Positions 35,616 through 45,050 of a stretch of 64,000 nucleotides of DNA are shown here, piece after piece. The stretch is from Bathymodiolus thermophilus thioautotrophic gill symbiont. Its GTDB lineage: Bacteria > Pseudomonadota > Gammaproteobacteria > PS1 > Pseudothioglobaceae. The stretch covers positions 1,054,001 to 1,118,000 of the forward strand of contig NZ_CP024634.1 in the NCBI RefSeq assembly GCF_003711265.1, written 5' to 3'. The stretch's first letter is position 1. Every line of letters starts with the position of its first letter. The notes under the pieces were generated by a model, which saw only the letters and a list, made by a program, of their open reading frames with translations, had not been told where the DNA came from and searched no databases. Both the position numbers and the translations under genes were made by a program.

Positions 35616-36284
35616 GTGGCAGATAAATTCTGCCCATTGTGTCATTCTGAGAGTATTCAGCCTTATTATCAAAACAAGGGTGTTGGTTATTTAAGTTGCC
35701 CTCAGTGTGCACTGGTGTTTATGTCAAAAACTCACCATCTTAGCGACACAGAAGAAAAGTTGCGTTATGACGCACATCAGAATAATCCAGACGATAAGCG
35801 CTACCAAGCCTTCTTATCTCAAGTGTTTAATCCTGTTATTGATCATCTTAATAAACAAGGTCTTGATTTTTCCAAGGTTGGCGCAAAGGGTTTGGACTTT
35901 GGTTGTGGACCGGGCCCGACTTTGTCATTAATGTTTGAAAAACAAGGGCATCAAGTGAATTTATTTGATAAATTCTATGCAAACAATCCAGCGGTTTTTG
36001 AGCAAAGTTATGACTTTATTACCGCTACCGAAGTGGTAGAGCATCTAAGTGCGCCAAATGTTGAGTTGCATCGCTTGTTTGGTAGCCTTAAAAAGGGTGG
36101 CGTGCTGGCAATAATGACTCAGATGATGGACGATAAGACTGATTTTTCTACTTGGTATTACAAAAACGACCCTACGCACATTTGCTTTTTTTCGAAAAAT
36201 ACGATGCGTTACTTGGCAAAAAAATGGCGTGCAAAAGTTTCATTTTTTGGTAACAATGTTGCTTTATATTATTTTCCAAAATAA
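35616..36284 (+). CDS. Class I SAM-dependent methyltransferase with N-terminal zinc ribbon
   Basis: A 222-residue protein. Two Cys pairs (FCPLCHS and LSCPQCALVF) form a probable zinc ribbon at residues 5-32. A Rossmann methyltransferase domain follows, with the SAM-binding motif GLDFGCGPGPTLSLM and the acidic strand VNLFDKFY. The later motif TEVVEHL is typical of Methyltransf_23-type enzymes. GTG at 35616 is the only start that keeps the ribbon; it lies 6 bases after slyD. The methyl acceptor is unknown. Confidence 0.85.
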   Translation: MADKFCPLCHSESIQPYYQNKGVGYLSCPQCALVFMSKTHHLSDTEEKLRYDAHQNNPDDKRYQAFLSQVFNPVIDHLNKQGLDFSKVGAKGLDFGCGPGPTLSLMFEKQGHQVNLFDKFYANNPAVFEQSYDFITATEVVEHLSAPNVELHRLFGSLKKGGVLAIMTQMMDDKTDFSTWYYKNDPTHICFFSKNTMRYLAKKWRAKVSFFGNNVALYYFPK

Positions 36285-36300
36285 ACCAAGCAATTTAGCG

Positions 36301-36342
36301 GAGACCTCTGTATTCAACACCCATATCTAACGCAGAGGTCTC
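36301..36342. repeat. 42-bp GAGACC palindrome
   Basis: GAGACCTCTG and CAGAGGTCTC form perfect 10-base arms around a 22-base interior. It is another short member of the GAGACC family, placed between the methyltransferase stop and the MBL gene. It could act as a bidirectional terminator-like hairpin, though there is no T-run. Confidence 0.7.
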
Positions 36343-36537
36343 ATTATCTACAATTTTAAAGCCTTTATTCTTTTTCCGATGCCTTAGTTGCGTCAAATTT
36401 TGGTAACAATGTTGTCTTGCTTATGTCATAATAAGACCGTTGTGCCAAGCCATCACAATTTATTCAGTGCATACGAGTATTTTCTGCACTCTAAATCGTT
36501 GGTGACTTTAGTCATTGTGCTTTTATTCGGAGGGGTT

Positions 36538-37821
36538 ATGCGTTATTTTTTGATAATGAGTGTTGTTTTTGTTTTAACTGGGGTTAGTGCAATTAATGCC
36601 CAACCATCTAAGCAGGCGTTAGTGAATATCAACACCGAGGCACTTATAAAGATTTTGGATGAAGATGCAAGCGTGGTGTTAATTGATGTGCGTGCACCGT
36701 TTGAAATCAAACACACTGGCACCATTAAACGCGGACAAAATGTCAATATTATGCGTGGCTGGATAGAGGCTCAAATTGAGGATTATGTGCAGGATAAAGA
36801 CACGCCAATTGTTGTGTATTGTGGTTTGAATATTCGCTCACCATTGGCAGCAAGAACCTTGATGGAAATGGGTTATACCAATGTTAAAAATTATTCTGAT
36901 GGTTTTTTGACTTGGAAGAAGGCGCTGAATCCAGTTAAAATTAGTGACTACGAACCCAATAGTATTCTTTATCGCAAGCCAGTTAAAGTTATAGAAAGCG
37001 TGTACTCGGCGACTGGCGCAACCCAGCCCAATACTTATGAAAATTCAAACCACAACAATAATTTATCGTTTATTGTCACCACTGATGGTGTTTTGGTATT
37101 TAATGCTGGGGGCAGTTATTTAGTCGCTCAGGCATTGCATGACGAGATTAAAAAGATAACACAACAGCGTGTCAAGTATGTGGTGCTTGAAAATTCTCAA
37201 GGACATGCGATTTTAGGTGTGAATTACTGGAAACAGCAGGGTGCAGTGATTATTGCACACAGCAAAACGGACAAAGAAATTGCAGAACATGGTAATGCTA
37301 TTTATATGCGTATTTTAAGTCGACAAAAAGACAAAATGATTGGCACGAAAGTTATGCGTCCAGATGTGTTGTTTGACAAGCAATTTAATTTAAATATGGG
37401 CGGTACTCAGATTGAATTGTTACATATTGGCGCATCACACTCGCCAGACGATATTCAATTATGGATGCCAAAGCAAAAATTGCTGATTAGTGGCGATACA
37501 GCATTTAATGAGCGATTACTCCCTGTATTCCCCCATACCGATATTGCGGCGTGGATTAAAACTTGGGATAAAATTGAAGCGTTACAGCCTAAAATCATTA
37601 TTCCTGGGCATGGGCATCCAACTGATTTGGCAACGATAACTAAATTTACAAAAGACTATTTACTGACTATGTATAGTGAAGTTAAAAAAATCTTAGACAA
37701 TGATGGCGATTTGGCTGATGCCTATAATATAGATCAATCTGCCTACCGAGACTGGGGTACATATCGAGAGTTGCATCGGCAAAATGCCGAACGAATTTTT
37801 AAGCAAATGGAATTTGAGTAA
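36538..37821 (+). CDS. Exported rhodanese / metallo-beta-lactamase-fold protein
   Basis: 427 residues from the ATG at 36538, which has a strong ribosome-binding site (GGAGGGG). The signal peptide (YFLIMSVVFVLTGVSAINA) predicts export. Residues about 30-125 are a rhodanese domain with its active-site loop (VVYCGLNIRS). Residues about 160-400 are an MBL fold with ligand-like motifs IGASHSPDD, LISGDTA and IIPGHGHPTD. The usual HxHxDH motif is replaced by ENSQGHAILG, so the first metal site is altered. Similar periplasmic proteins occur in sulfur oxidisers, where a role with sulfane sulfur is plausible but not shown by the sequence. An upstream in-frame start is rejected because it would bury the signal peptide. 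Confidence 0.85.
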   Translation: MRYFLIMSVVFVLTGVSAINAQPSKQALVNINTEALIKILDEDASVVLIDVRAPFEIKHTGTIKRGQNVNIMRGWIEAQIEDYVQDKDTPIVVYCGLNIRSPLAARTLMEMGYTNVKNYSDGFLTWKKALNPVKISDYEPNSILYRKPVKVIESVYSATGATQPNTYENSNHNNNLSFIVTTDGVLVFNAGGSYLVAQALHDEIKKITQQRVKYVVLENSQGHAILGVNYWKQQGAVIIAHSKTDKEIAEHGNAIYMRILSRQKDKMIGTKVMRPDVLFDKQFNLNMGGTQIELLHIGASHSPDDIQLWMPKQKLLISGDTAFNERLLPVFPHTDIAAWIKTWDKIEALQPKIIIPGHGHPTDLATITKFTKDYLLTMYSEVKKILDNDGDLADAYNIDQSAYRDWGTYRELHRQNAERIFKQMEFE

Positions 37822-37838
37822 AAAACGAACTCTGAATT

Positions 37839-38804
37839 TCAATTGGCAATTAAGTTTAAATAACTGTGGTAACGCTTAGGGTGAATATGGTTGGCATTTA
37901 ATGCATTTTTGATGGCGCAACTGGGTTCATTGGCGTGCGTGCAATTTCTGAATTTACATTGACCAATAAAAGGGGAAAATTCTTTAAATCCATTAAGAAT
38001 TTCTTTGTTACTCAAATTGTCCAAGTGAAATTCACGCACCCCCGGAGAATCAATTAAATCGCCACCCGATGGAATGTGGTAAAGCGTGGTATTGGTGGTG
38101 GTATGTTTGCCAAGTTTACTTTTGGCGGATATTTCATTGACACGCAAATTCAGGTCGGGTATCAACTCGTTGATTAAAGATGATTTTCCCACACCTGATT
38201 GCCCGAGAAAAATATGCGCTTTGTCATTGAGTTGCTCTTTAAATGTATTCGTGCCTATTCGCTCTTTAACGCTTAAATAATTAACAGAATAGCCAATGGA
38301 TTCATACATAGCAAAGTCTTTTTTGACTTGCTCAATGTTGTTAGATAGTTCAATTTTATTGACAATAATGCGAATGGGCAAATTGCTGTTTTCTGCAACC
38401 ACTAAATAGCGGTCAATTAAGTCAAATTGATAGTGAGGCGCTATCGCAACTACCAGCCATAATTCGTCAATATTGGCAGCAATGAGTTTGTGTGAGCGCT
38501 CTAAAATATTGTCACGCGCTAATAATGCAGTAACAACCCCTGTATTTTTATCCACCATTTGAAAGATGACTTGATCGCCAGCAACTGATAAATCAATATG
38601 GCGTCTGGCACTGCATTGGATTAAATCACCCGCTTTACTTTCAACCAATAAACGCTGACCGTAACGAGTAATTACTAGGCCTATTTGCGCCTCAGCATTA
38701 TTGTCTGCTAAATCTTGAGCGTCATCAGCCACTCGATTAGCTCTGGCAATGCGCTCAGCTTGAATCTTTTCAATACGCCATTTTTGGCGTCGTGTTAGGC
38801 TCAA
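37839..38804 (-). CDS. rsgA: Ribosome small-subunit GTPase RsgA
   Basis: A 321-residue circularly permuted GTPase that assists late 30S assembly. An N-terminal OB-fold is followed by G-motifs in permuted order: NKIE (G4), then the P-loop GQSGVGKSSL, then DSPGVREF (G3). The C-terminal zinc site has the CKFRNCTHANEPSCAIKNAL pattern. The ATG overlaps the cytochrome c stop by 4 bases (ATGA). It is the last gene of the M48 protease-cytochrome-rsgA group. Confidence 0.96.
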   Translation of the reverse strand: MSLTRRQKWRIEKIQAERIARANRVADDAQDLADNNAEAQIGLVITRYGQRLLVESKAGDLIQCSARRHIDLSVAGDQVIFQMVDKNTGVVTALLARDNILERSHKLIAANIDELWLVVAIAPHYQFDLIDRYLVVAENSNLPIRIIVNKIELSNNIEQVKKDFAMYESIGYSVNYLSVKERIGTNTFKEQLNDKAHIFLGQSGVGKSSLINELIPDLNLRVNEISAKSKLGKHTTTNTTLYHIPSGGDLIDSPGVREFHLDNLSNKEILNGFKEFSPFIGQCKFRNCTHANEPSCAIKNALNANHIHPKRYHSYLNLIAN

Positions 38805-39076
38805 TGTTTAAATTGATAGTATTTTTTGTTCAAGTAGTCAACCACGGCTTGTTCTTCATCGGGGAACCAGCCTGTGTTAAATGCCTGGGCACAACGACTA
38901 ACTTGTCCGCTTAATTTAGGCAATGAGATTATTTTACGATTTTGACGCATATAAAAATTATCATCGTGCTGCACAACATGACATGCCACACAGGTTTTGT
39001 TGTGTAATGCCTCACCTTCTTTGTTGGCAAAGGTTGCCGTCGATAGCAGGGCGATTATTATTAGTAAGTTTTTCAT
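38801..39076 (-). CDS. Small periplasmic c-type cytochrome
   Basis: A 91-residue protein with a signal peptide (NLLIIIALLSTATFA) and one heme-attachment motif, CVACH, at about residues 29-33. A Met or His further on would be the distal ligand. CcmH at 28.6 kb belongs to the machinery that would mature it. Its partner in electron transfer is not evident. It starts within the stop of the M48 gene (TAATG) and overlaps rsgA. Confidence 0.85.
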   Translation of the reverse strand: MKNLLIIIALLSTATFANKEGEALHNKTCVACHVVQHDDNFYMRQNRKIISLPKLSGQVSRCAQAFNTGWFPDEEQAVVDYLNKKYYQFKH

Positions 39077-40320
39077 TATTTTGTCCTTAAATGTTTTATT
39101 CGAATGGATGCACTGGGGTGTGAATCGTGAAACGCTGAGTATAACTTATCTGGCGTCAGCGTTGATGCATTATCACGATAAAGCTTAACCAGACTTGAAA
39201 TTAAATCATTAGCATCAGTATGTTTAGCAGCAAAGGCGTCCGCCTCAAACTCGTGTTTTCGTGATAAAGCATGGCTAATCGGTTCAATAAAAAAACTGAA
39301 TATGGGCAGCGTCAAAGTAAACAACACCAAAGCAGCATGGTTACTCATTGCCTCAATGCCCAAGCCGTAAAAAAACCAAGGCTGAGTAATAAGGTAGCCT
39401 AATAACGCCAACCCAAGCAGTGAAGTAAGAAAGGAGATTAGCATTTGTTTGCGAATATGTTTATGGTGAAAATGCCCCAACTCGTGCGCCAAAATCGCCT
39501 GCACCTCATTGTCATTCATACCTTTGAGCAAGGTGTCAAAAAACACAATGCGCTTGTTTTTACCAATTCCCGTAAAATATGCATTGCCATGTGATGAGCG
39601 CTTTGAGCCATCCATTACAAAAATCCCATCACTTTTAAAGCCAGTGCGATTAAGCAAATCGTCAATCTTGGCTTTGAGCGCTTGATTCTCTAAAGGGTTA
39701 AACTTATTAAACAGCGGTGCAATAAATGTAGGATAAAGCCATAATAATAACAAAGAAAAGCCCGTCAACACCAGCCAAACAAAAAACCACCAATATTCAC
39801 CCATTTCATTCATTAAATACAGCACCACATACAACAATGGCACACCAATAACCAATGCCAGCCCAAAGCCTTTAATTGTGTCGCTAACCAGTGTACTTAT
39901 TGTGGTTTTGTTAAAGCCAAATTTTTCTTCTAAAACAAAAGTTCGGTAAAGACCAAATGGCAAGTCAATCAAAGTACCTATCAACATCAAACTAAGAATA
40001 AAGCCCACACCAACAAATAGCACATCATCACTAAATGCACGCCAAAAGCCATCTAACCACTCCAACCCACCACCCAAAGTCCAAGCCAACAAAACAAACG
40101 CTGAAAAAACCACCTCAAAATAATTAAGGTTTAATTTAGCACATGTGTAATCAGCTGCTTTTTGATGTTGCTCTAAGGTGATTTTTTGACTAAATTCACT
40201 GGGAACAGCACCAGAAGAGCTAGTAACCGCTTTGTTTTGACGAATATTAAGCCATAGAAGGGTGATAACATAAGAAAAAATTGCAATTAAAAAAAGCAAA
40301 GTAAAGAAATTAAAAGCCAT
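39076..40320 (-). CDS. M48-family membrane metallopeptidase (Ste24-like)
   Basis: 414 residues from the ATG at 40320 (MAFNFFTLLFLIAIFSYV). An in-frame start 31 codons upstream is rejected because it precedes the first membrane helix with unrelated residues. The CAAX-protease N-terminal region has several membrane helices and is followed by the zinc site HELGHFHHKH and the third ligand in HEFEADAFA. Ste24-type enzymes in eukaryotes trim prenylated CaaX proteins; bacterial members act in membrane-protein quality control. Its presence near genes encoding CaaX-like tails is probably coincidence, since such enzymes are common housekeeping proteins in this group. Confidence 0.9.
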   Translation of the reverse strand: MAFNFFTLLFLIAIFSYVITLLWLNIRQNKAVTSSSGAVPSEFSQKITLEQHQKAADYTCAKLNLNYFEVVFSAFVLLAWTLGGGLEWLDGFWRAFSDDVLFVGVGFILSLMLIGTLIDLPFGLYRTFVLEEKFGFNKTTISTLVSDTIKGFGLALVIGVPLLYVVLYLMNEMGEYWWFFVWLVLTGFSLLLLWLYPTFIAPLFNKFNPLENQALKAKIDDLLNRTGFKSDGIFVMDGSKRSSHGNAYFTGIGKNKRIVFFDTLLKGMNDNEVQAILAHELGHFHHKHIRKQMLISFLTSLLGLALLGYLITQPWFFYGLGIEAMSNHAALVLFTLTLPIFSFFIEPISHALSRKHEFEADAFAAKHTDANDLISSLVKLYRDNASTLTPDKLYSAFHDSHPSASIRIKHLRTK

Positions 40321-40524
40321 GATTGAATGTTGTGAATAAAAAGGGCTTATTTTACCGCTAATTGCCAATATCTTTAACTCTAATATAAAGGGTGAGCAGC
40401 AAAAGCCAGTCAATTTTTTACCGTTACAGTCTTTATCAAGAGGTACTCATGGTTTGTCATTAAAATATAGGTGAGTATATCGGAGTGGTATTTTATGCAA
40501 ACATTCTTTAATATTTTGTATCAC

Positions 40525-41017
40525 CCTAAAAATCCATGGCAACTTGTTAAAATTTCTTATCTCTCATAAAATCTTCGGTAATTGTAAAGTTCAATATAAT
40601 CACCCATATAAAAGACTTTAAATGGAATTACAAATGCGTTTACAGAATATACCGAGAACTGGAGCCAAATCTAAGAATCAAGCCAAGGAAAAGAATTAAA
40701 AGAGATAAGTTTGAGGCACTGATCCAAGCAAAATCAATCAAATTTGGTCAATGGTTTTATGTCGGATTCACTCACTAATGGCAGAAGCATTAAAACCTTC
40801 AATGTAGTGGATGATTACAATCGAGAAGGACTCAGATTTGCCACTGCCAGCAAGAAGGGTTATCCAATCATTAGAACGCTTAGTTGAATGGCGTGACAAA
40901 CCAAAGGCAATCAGATGTGATAATGGTTCTGAGTATATCAGTCAAGCACTACGAGATTAGGCACAAGCCAGTGATATTGAACTTAAACATACTCAACCAG
41001 GCAAGTCAACACAAAAT
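40525..41017 (+). pseudogene. IS3-family transposase remnants (left part)
   Basis: About 80 bases (40525-40606) match, on the - strand, the 3' end of the IS3 copy at 49.2 kb. From 40607 the + strand holds broken fragments of a different IS3 orfB. The rve/DDE pieces are recognisable (DDYNREGLRFA, RCDNGSEYISQALRD), but several stops and frameshifts intervene. The last fragment (QPGKSTQN) is cut by the IS5-type element and continues after it at 42321. The stretch 40414-40524 shows nothing I can name. Confidence 0.8.
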
Positions 41018-42320
41018 AAGACCCCTGCATTAAACTAAAAAACCCAACAAAAAATCACAAATCAACCCTCAAAACCTTATGCAAACATTAGCATTTATGA
41101 TAAAATACTATAATTATCAGATACTTACAAAAAAATGCGAGTTAAAACCACTCAAGAACAAACCTTTGCTGATAGTTTTATCAACATACCAAACTCCCAA
41201 CTAGACATCATTAACAAAGTTATCGATTGGGAAGTTATAGCCAAAGATCTGTCTCATATTAAAGTTGACTATTCTGCTGTTAGTCTGTTTAAAGCGCTAT
41301 TAATAGGCACATGGCACAATCTCTCTGATGAGAAGTTGGCTGATAGTCTTAGTAGAGATTTAGTCTTTATTAACTTTTGCAACTTTAGCCTAAGTGGCAA
41401 CAAACCTGATGCTACAACCATTGGCAGATTTAGAACCAAACTAATCAAACAAAATCTATTTGATAGACTTTTGAGTAGCATCAATCTTATGCTTGAGAAT
41501 AATCAACTCAAACTCTCTAATGGCAAACATGTTGCCATGGATGCAACCTTAATTCAAAGTGCTAGACGCACTAAGAAGATTATTACAACACACAAAACTG
41601 GTGAGGTTTATGAGATTGATAGTAACCCAATTCAATATTCAGATGATAAAGATGCAAGATGGACATTTAAGGCGGGAAAATACACTTATGGATATTCATC
41701 AGTAGTAACAACTGATGCCAATGGATTAATTAACAAAGCCACTACGCACCCTGCTAATGATAGTGAAATGACTCATTTTGAAGAAAATGTTAAACAGGCA
41801 GGCAATCAAAAAGGCGTAAGAGTTTTATACGACAAAGGAGCAGCCTCTCAAGCTAATAGTGAAGCACTTAAAGCACAAAAGTTAAGAGATGGTATTATGC
41901 GCAAAAAACCCAAAGGCAAGCAAATGAGTCATTGGAATAAATTACGCAATAAAGCAATCAGCAAAAGAAGGTTTGTGGTTGAACGCACCTTTGGTACGCT
42001 CAAACGCACTTATGGTTTGGCAAGAAGTCGTTATATTGGTTTAGAGAAAGTTGCCAGCGAAGTTAATCTTAAAGCTATTGCTTATAATCTAGTTAGAGCG
42101 GCGAATGTTTATATTAACAAGGGATTAAATACAACCTAGGGATTATTGTGTCTTTTTTGTGGAAACAGTACAAAAAAGAGTAAAAAATGAGCGATTTATA
42201 GTTGATATTGATGATTTTTTTAATGAAAGCTGGGTTTTATATATTTTTTGACTTTGAAAAGTCAAAAATTGAGGGTTTTGGGTTTTGATGGTCGGTTTTA
42301 GGGTGCTATGCAGGGGTCTT
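41018..42320 (+). mobile_element. IS5-family insertion sequence, intact copy
   Basis: About 1.3 kb, bounded by inverted ends AAGACCCCTGCAT / ATGCAGGGGTCTT and flanked by a 5-bp duplication AAAAT (41013-41017 and 42321-42325). It carries one full transposase gene. It has inserted into an IS3 transposase relic, whose reading frame resumes exactly after the element. A decayed second copy lies at 59750-61008. Confidence 0.9.
41135..42139 (+). CDS. IS5-family DDE transposase
   Basis: A 334-residue transposase with no internal stop. An N-terminal DUF772-like region (SAVSLFKALLIGTWHNLSDE) is followed by the DDE core (HVAMDATLIQSARR; VLYDKGAASQANSEAL; RRFVVERTFGTLKRTYGLAR). The R-x-x-V-E-R-x-F-G-x-L motif near the C terminus supplies the catalytic Glu. 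It is the only apparently functional transposase in the window and may mobilise the decayed copy at 59.75 kb, which has matching ends. Confidence 0.92.
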   Translation: MRVKTTQEQTFADSFINIPNSQLDIINKVIDWEVIAKDLSHIKVDYSAVSLFKALLIGTWHNLSDEKLADSLSRDLVFINFCNFSLSGNKPDATTIGRFRTKLIKQNLFDRLLSSINLMLENNQLKLSNGKHVAMDATLIQSARRTKKIITTHKTGEVYEIDSNPIQYSDDKDARWTFKAGKYTYGYSSVVTTDANGLINKATTHPANDSEMTHFEENVKQAGNQKGVRVLYDKGAASQANSEALKAQKLRDGIMRKKPKGKQMSHWNKLRNKAISKRRFVVERTFGTLKRTYGLARSRYIGLEKVASEVNLKAIAYNLVRAANVYINKGLNTT

Positions 42321-42505
42321 AAAATGCCTATATTGAGAGATTTAATCGAACAGTAAGGCAGGATGCTTAGATCTTCATTTGTTTGATTCAGTTGAGTTAG
42401 CACAAAATCTAACCACATCGTGGTTATGGGTTTGTAATAACGAGCGTCCACATTTTGCACTGGGTGGAATACCACCAAGAGCAAAGGTGGCGTAACAAAA
42501 TGACT
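42321..42505 (+). pseudogene. IS3-family orfB remnant (right part)
   Basis: Continuation of the interrupted IS3 integrase domain. After the IS5 copy the frame reads AYIERFNRTVRQD, completing the family motif begun by GKSTQN before the insertion, followed by frameshifted LWVCNNERPHFALGG. It carries stops and is non-functional. Confidence 0.85.
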
Positions 42506-42544
42506 GCAAACAGTCAAGCCTCTACTTTGTAGTTGTACGGAAAA

Positions 42545-42655
42545 TGGGGGCAGATTTGTTCGTAGAGTTTGCCGATGTAGGTGGTGGTAATGGTGGTGTT
42601 ACTGTTGACTTTGGTTTGGATTTTTTTGGTATCAGCTTCTGTTAGGGGTTTCGCC
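42545..42655 (-). pseudogene. Rhs/YD shell fragment
   Basis: Reading the - strand, this piece encodes NSNTTITTTYIGKLYEQI, a segment found in the shell of the complete modules. It has no core or payload. It marks the edge of array B next to the IS3 relic. Confidence 0.75.
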
Positions 42656-43024
42656 TTATTCAATTTTTCTTATTATTTTAAAAACTATATACATGTAAAT
42701 ACATAATAAAATTAAAGAAACAATGCTATTGATATATTTGTATTCCGCGTTTTTGTTTATTTGCTCTATATAAGATACATTGAAGTCATTTTGATAATAA
42801 TAACCTTCTTTTAAGGTTTGAATAATTATTTTTGATTTTATTAAATCCTGGTCAGCAATAGAATTTTCTAACGCAATAACCAATTTTTCCATATTGCTTT
42901 TTGTGTCAACTATTTGTATAGCCGTATAATTGTGCAATATAACTATTAGTGTTATCAAACGAATGGCAATAATGAATGGAAGAATGTATATTAAGTTTAA
43001 GTACTTTTTGTGTAATTTTTTCAT
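42656..43024 (-). CDS. Small membrane protein, putative immunity
   Basis: A 122-residue protein with an N-terminal helix (LIYILPFIIAIRLITLIVIL) and a C-terminal one (SIVSLILLCIYMYIVFKII) around a polar middle. It starts 3 bases after the stop of the decayed toxin module at 43028, the position held by putative immunity genes elsewhere in this array. No known family is recognised; the immunity role comes from position only. Confidence 0.6.
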   Translation of the reverse strand: MKKLHKKYLNLIYILPFIIAIRLITLIVILHNYTAIQIVDTKSNMEKLVIALENSIADQDLIKSKIIIQTLKEGYYYQNDFNVSYIEQINKNAEYKYINSIVSLILLCIYMYIVFKIIRKIE

Positions 43025-43027
43025 TTT

Positions 43028-44482
43028 CTAAAATCCTATATCCTCTAACGATTTTTCCTGTTTTCTATAATGTTCATTCATATTATTCCTGAGCTTTATA
43101 ACTGAACTATTTGGCTCGAAAACTTGGTCTACACTCATTTTCATATCATAAATTTCCATTGTTCCACCTGTGCTTATCATACTATACCCAATTCCTTTGG
43201 CAAAAGGGTGTGGTACAAGTGCTAATGCACCACCAACTTCTGCAAAGATAACACCAGTCGGAGCAGCCCATCCATTATATGTATTTTTAGGCGTATTCAT
43301 AACTTTATGCACTTGTGCAAGGTCATTAAACATCCTATTAAACGCTACACTTATCTCGCCATTTTTAAACTTATCACCACTTAACTCAGCAGCAATCCCA
43401 CCAACCACATAAGAAGCAACAACATTTTGCGTTTCCCCCCCCCCAAGTGACAGCCTGACTACTAATGCCTGCTGCTTCATAGGTGCCTGACCAACTTGCA
43501 CCATAACTTATAGCCGATCCTAAAAATCCACTTTTAAAACTACCACCAGATAATCGACTGCGTATACCGAGTTAATCCATGAACAATAAGTTTGTTAAAG
43601 CCTGCTTTCATTGGATGCAATACACCAGCATTAAATCCTGCTGTAAATGCACCTAGCGCCCTTTGTTTTAAGTCAATCATGCTTGATAAAAAAACCTGCT
43701 ACATAAATATTTACCCCTGAAATAAATAGAATATCAATAGAGGCAATCTGCCTACCGTATTTTTTATAAAATTTGGCTATATTTCTCCGAGCTTTGCTAA
43801 ACCAACCAAAACCATTCATATCTACATATTTCAATGGATTATTAGTGGCATAAGAATATCTGTTATAGTCTTGCGTGTTATAAGGGTGTAATGGTTGGAT
43901 CGGCACTAAGGAAGCGTCCTATCTGTGGATCACATACCCGTCCATTCATATGAATAAAGCCCATTTCATCAATGTGCTCGTGTCCAGTGAAGCCCTCTGT
44001 TGGTTAGAGTTAGAATGATGGGGAGTAGTGGGTCGCTGGTACTGGCGTATTTGTCCGAAGGCGGTGTATGTCATGCGTTTAACGATGTTGTTTTGGCCGT
44101 CGGTGATGATGTCGATGAAGTCGGTCGTCGGCGTAGATAAAGTGTTTGTGTTCGGTATTGGTGAAGCGTTTGGGTTTGTTGAAGGAAGTCCATTGAATGA
44201 GTTTGTTGCTGTTTTGGGTCATGTTGCTGTCGTAGAGGTAATTGCCTGATGGGCTTGGTGTGATGTTGGTGTTACTGCCAGGTTACTGCTGCTGTTAGGG
44301 TATAGGTGTCTGTGTTGTTGCTATAAGCGCCTGCTGAGATGTAGTAAGTGTTGCTTGTGTTGGCAGTGAAGGTGACTTTTGAGTTACTCCCAATGCCACC
44401 ATTGTCGTTGGTTGTGTTTGAGGTAAGTACCTGACATATGAATCCTTTGAGTGTTGTAGCGTATGTTGATTTGGGTTTGCAT
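43028..44482 (-). pseudogene. Decayed Rhs toxin module B7
   Basis: It starts like the truncated modules (ATG at 44482, MQTQINIRYN) and follows the same order as the module at 57.8-59.6 kb, but is broken several times. A stop falls within about 33 codons. A 2-base loss lies near 43570, and an extra base in a run of ten C (43435-43444; G on the coding strand) shifts the payload frame. Open remnants are 43673-43906 (YNRYSYATNNPLKYVDMNGFG) and 43028-43504, which holds the pre-toxin YVVGGIAAELSG and a payload tail of unknown activity. Confidence 0.85.
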
Positions 44483-44663
44483 GAGGTAACATTCTACCTT
44501 GTTGAGTTTTTAAATGGAGGGGGTTTTTGGCATGTATTCCTAAGCGGAGCTTGGGAATGAGAGTATATTTTGCAGGATAAGAGGGTATTTGAGCGCTTGT
44601 TGTAAAAATGAAATTAGTTCAACAGATGCATTGGCGTTGGTTTTTAAGGAGAACTCCCTAGGT

Positions 44664-45050
44664 TTACGGGAGATTTTTTTTTGATCGATAGTTACAAATA
44701 ATCTTACACAAAATAAAACTTATAAAAGAGAGTGCCCCTGAAATAACCAATATTGCTGAGAATTCAACCAAAAAATCAGGGACTATCCTTTTATATCCAA
44801 ACATATAAAATATAAAATAATCATGCTTAAACGGAAGGTTTAATATAATATCTCTGTGTATTATTTCCCAGGCAATCCCCATGTTGATAATCAATATATC
44901 TAAACTATTGTCACAAAGTTCTGGCCATTTAAAGGTATTTTTCAGGCAGGTATTTATATCTATCTTGATTAAAGCAAGCCATAGTAGTTCAAACAATATT
45001 GAGGTTATAAAAATTATTAAGCTAAATCTTGAGCAATAAACATTGTTCAT
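44664..45050 (-). CDS. Small membrane protein, putative immunity to the zincin-like toxin
   Basis: 128 residues from the ATG at 45050 (MNNVYCSRFS), which overlaps the toxin stop (45047) as ATGA. Three hydrophobic helices are visible (LIIFITSILFELLWLALI, a middle segment, and FSAILVISGALSFISFILC). No family is recognised. The overlap with a metallopeptidase-like toxin domain gives the proposed immunity role. Since that toxin is frameshifted, this gene may now protect against a toxin made by relatives. Confidence 0.6.
   Translation of the reverse strand: MNNVYCSRFSLIIFITSILFELLWLALIKIDINTCLKNTFKWPELCDNSLDILIINMGIAWEIIHRDIILNLPFKHDYFIFYMFGYKRIVPDFLVEFSAILVISGALSFISFILCKIICNYRSKKNLP

Noticed and set aside
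39076..40320. CAAX-type protease considered as part of a prenylation system with the CaaX toxin tails
   Set aside because: M48 proteases of this type are common bacterial housekeeping genes; it is in another operon, and the bacterium would not prenylate proteins itself.
40321..40413. Upstream start for the M48 protease
   Set aside because: The extension precedes the first membrane helix and lacks family similarity.
42143..42517. - strand frame of 124 codons next to the IS5 copy
   Set aside because: It spans the IS5 end and the IS3 relic on the antisense strand; purely a shadow.
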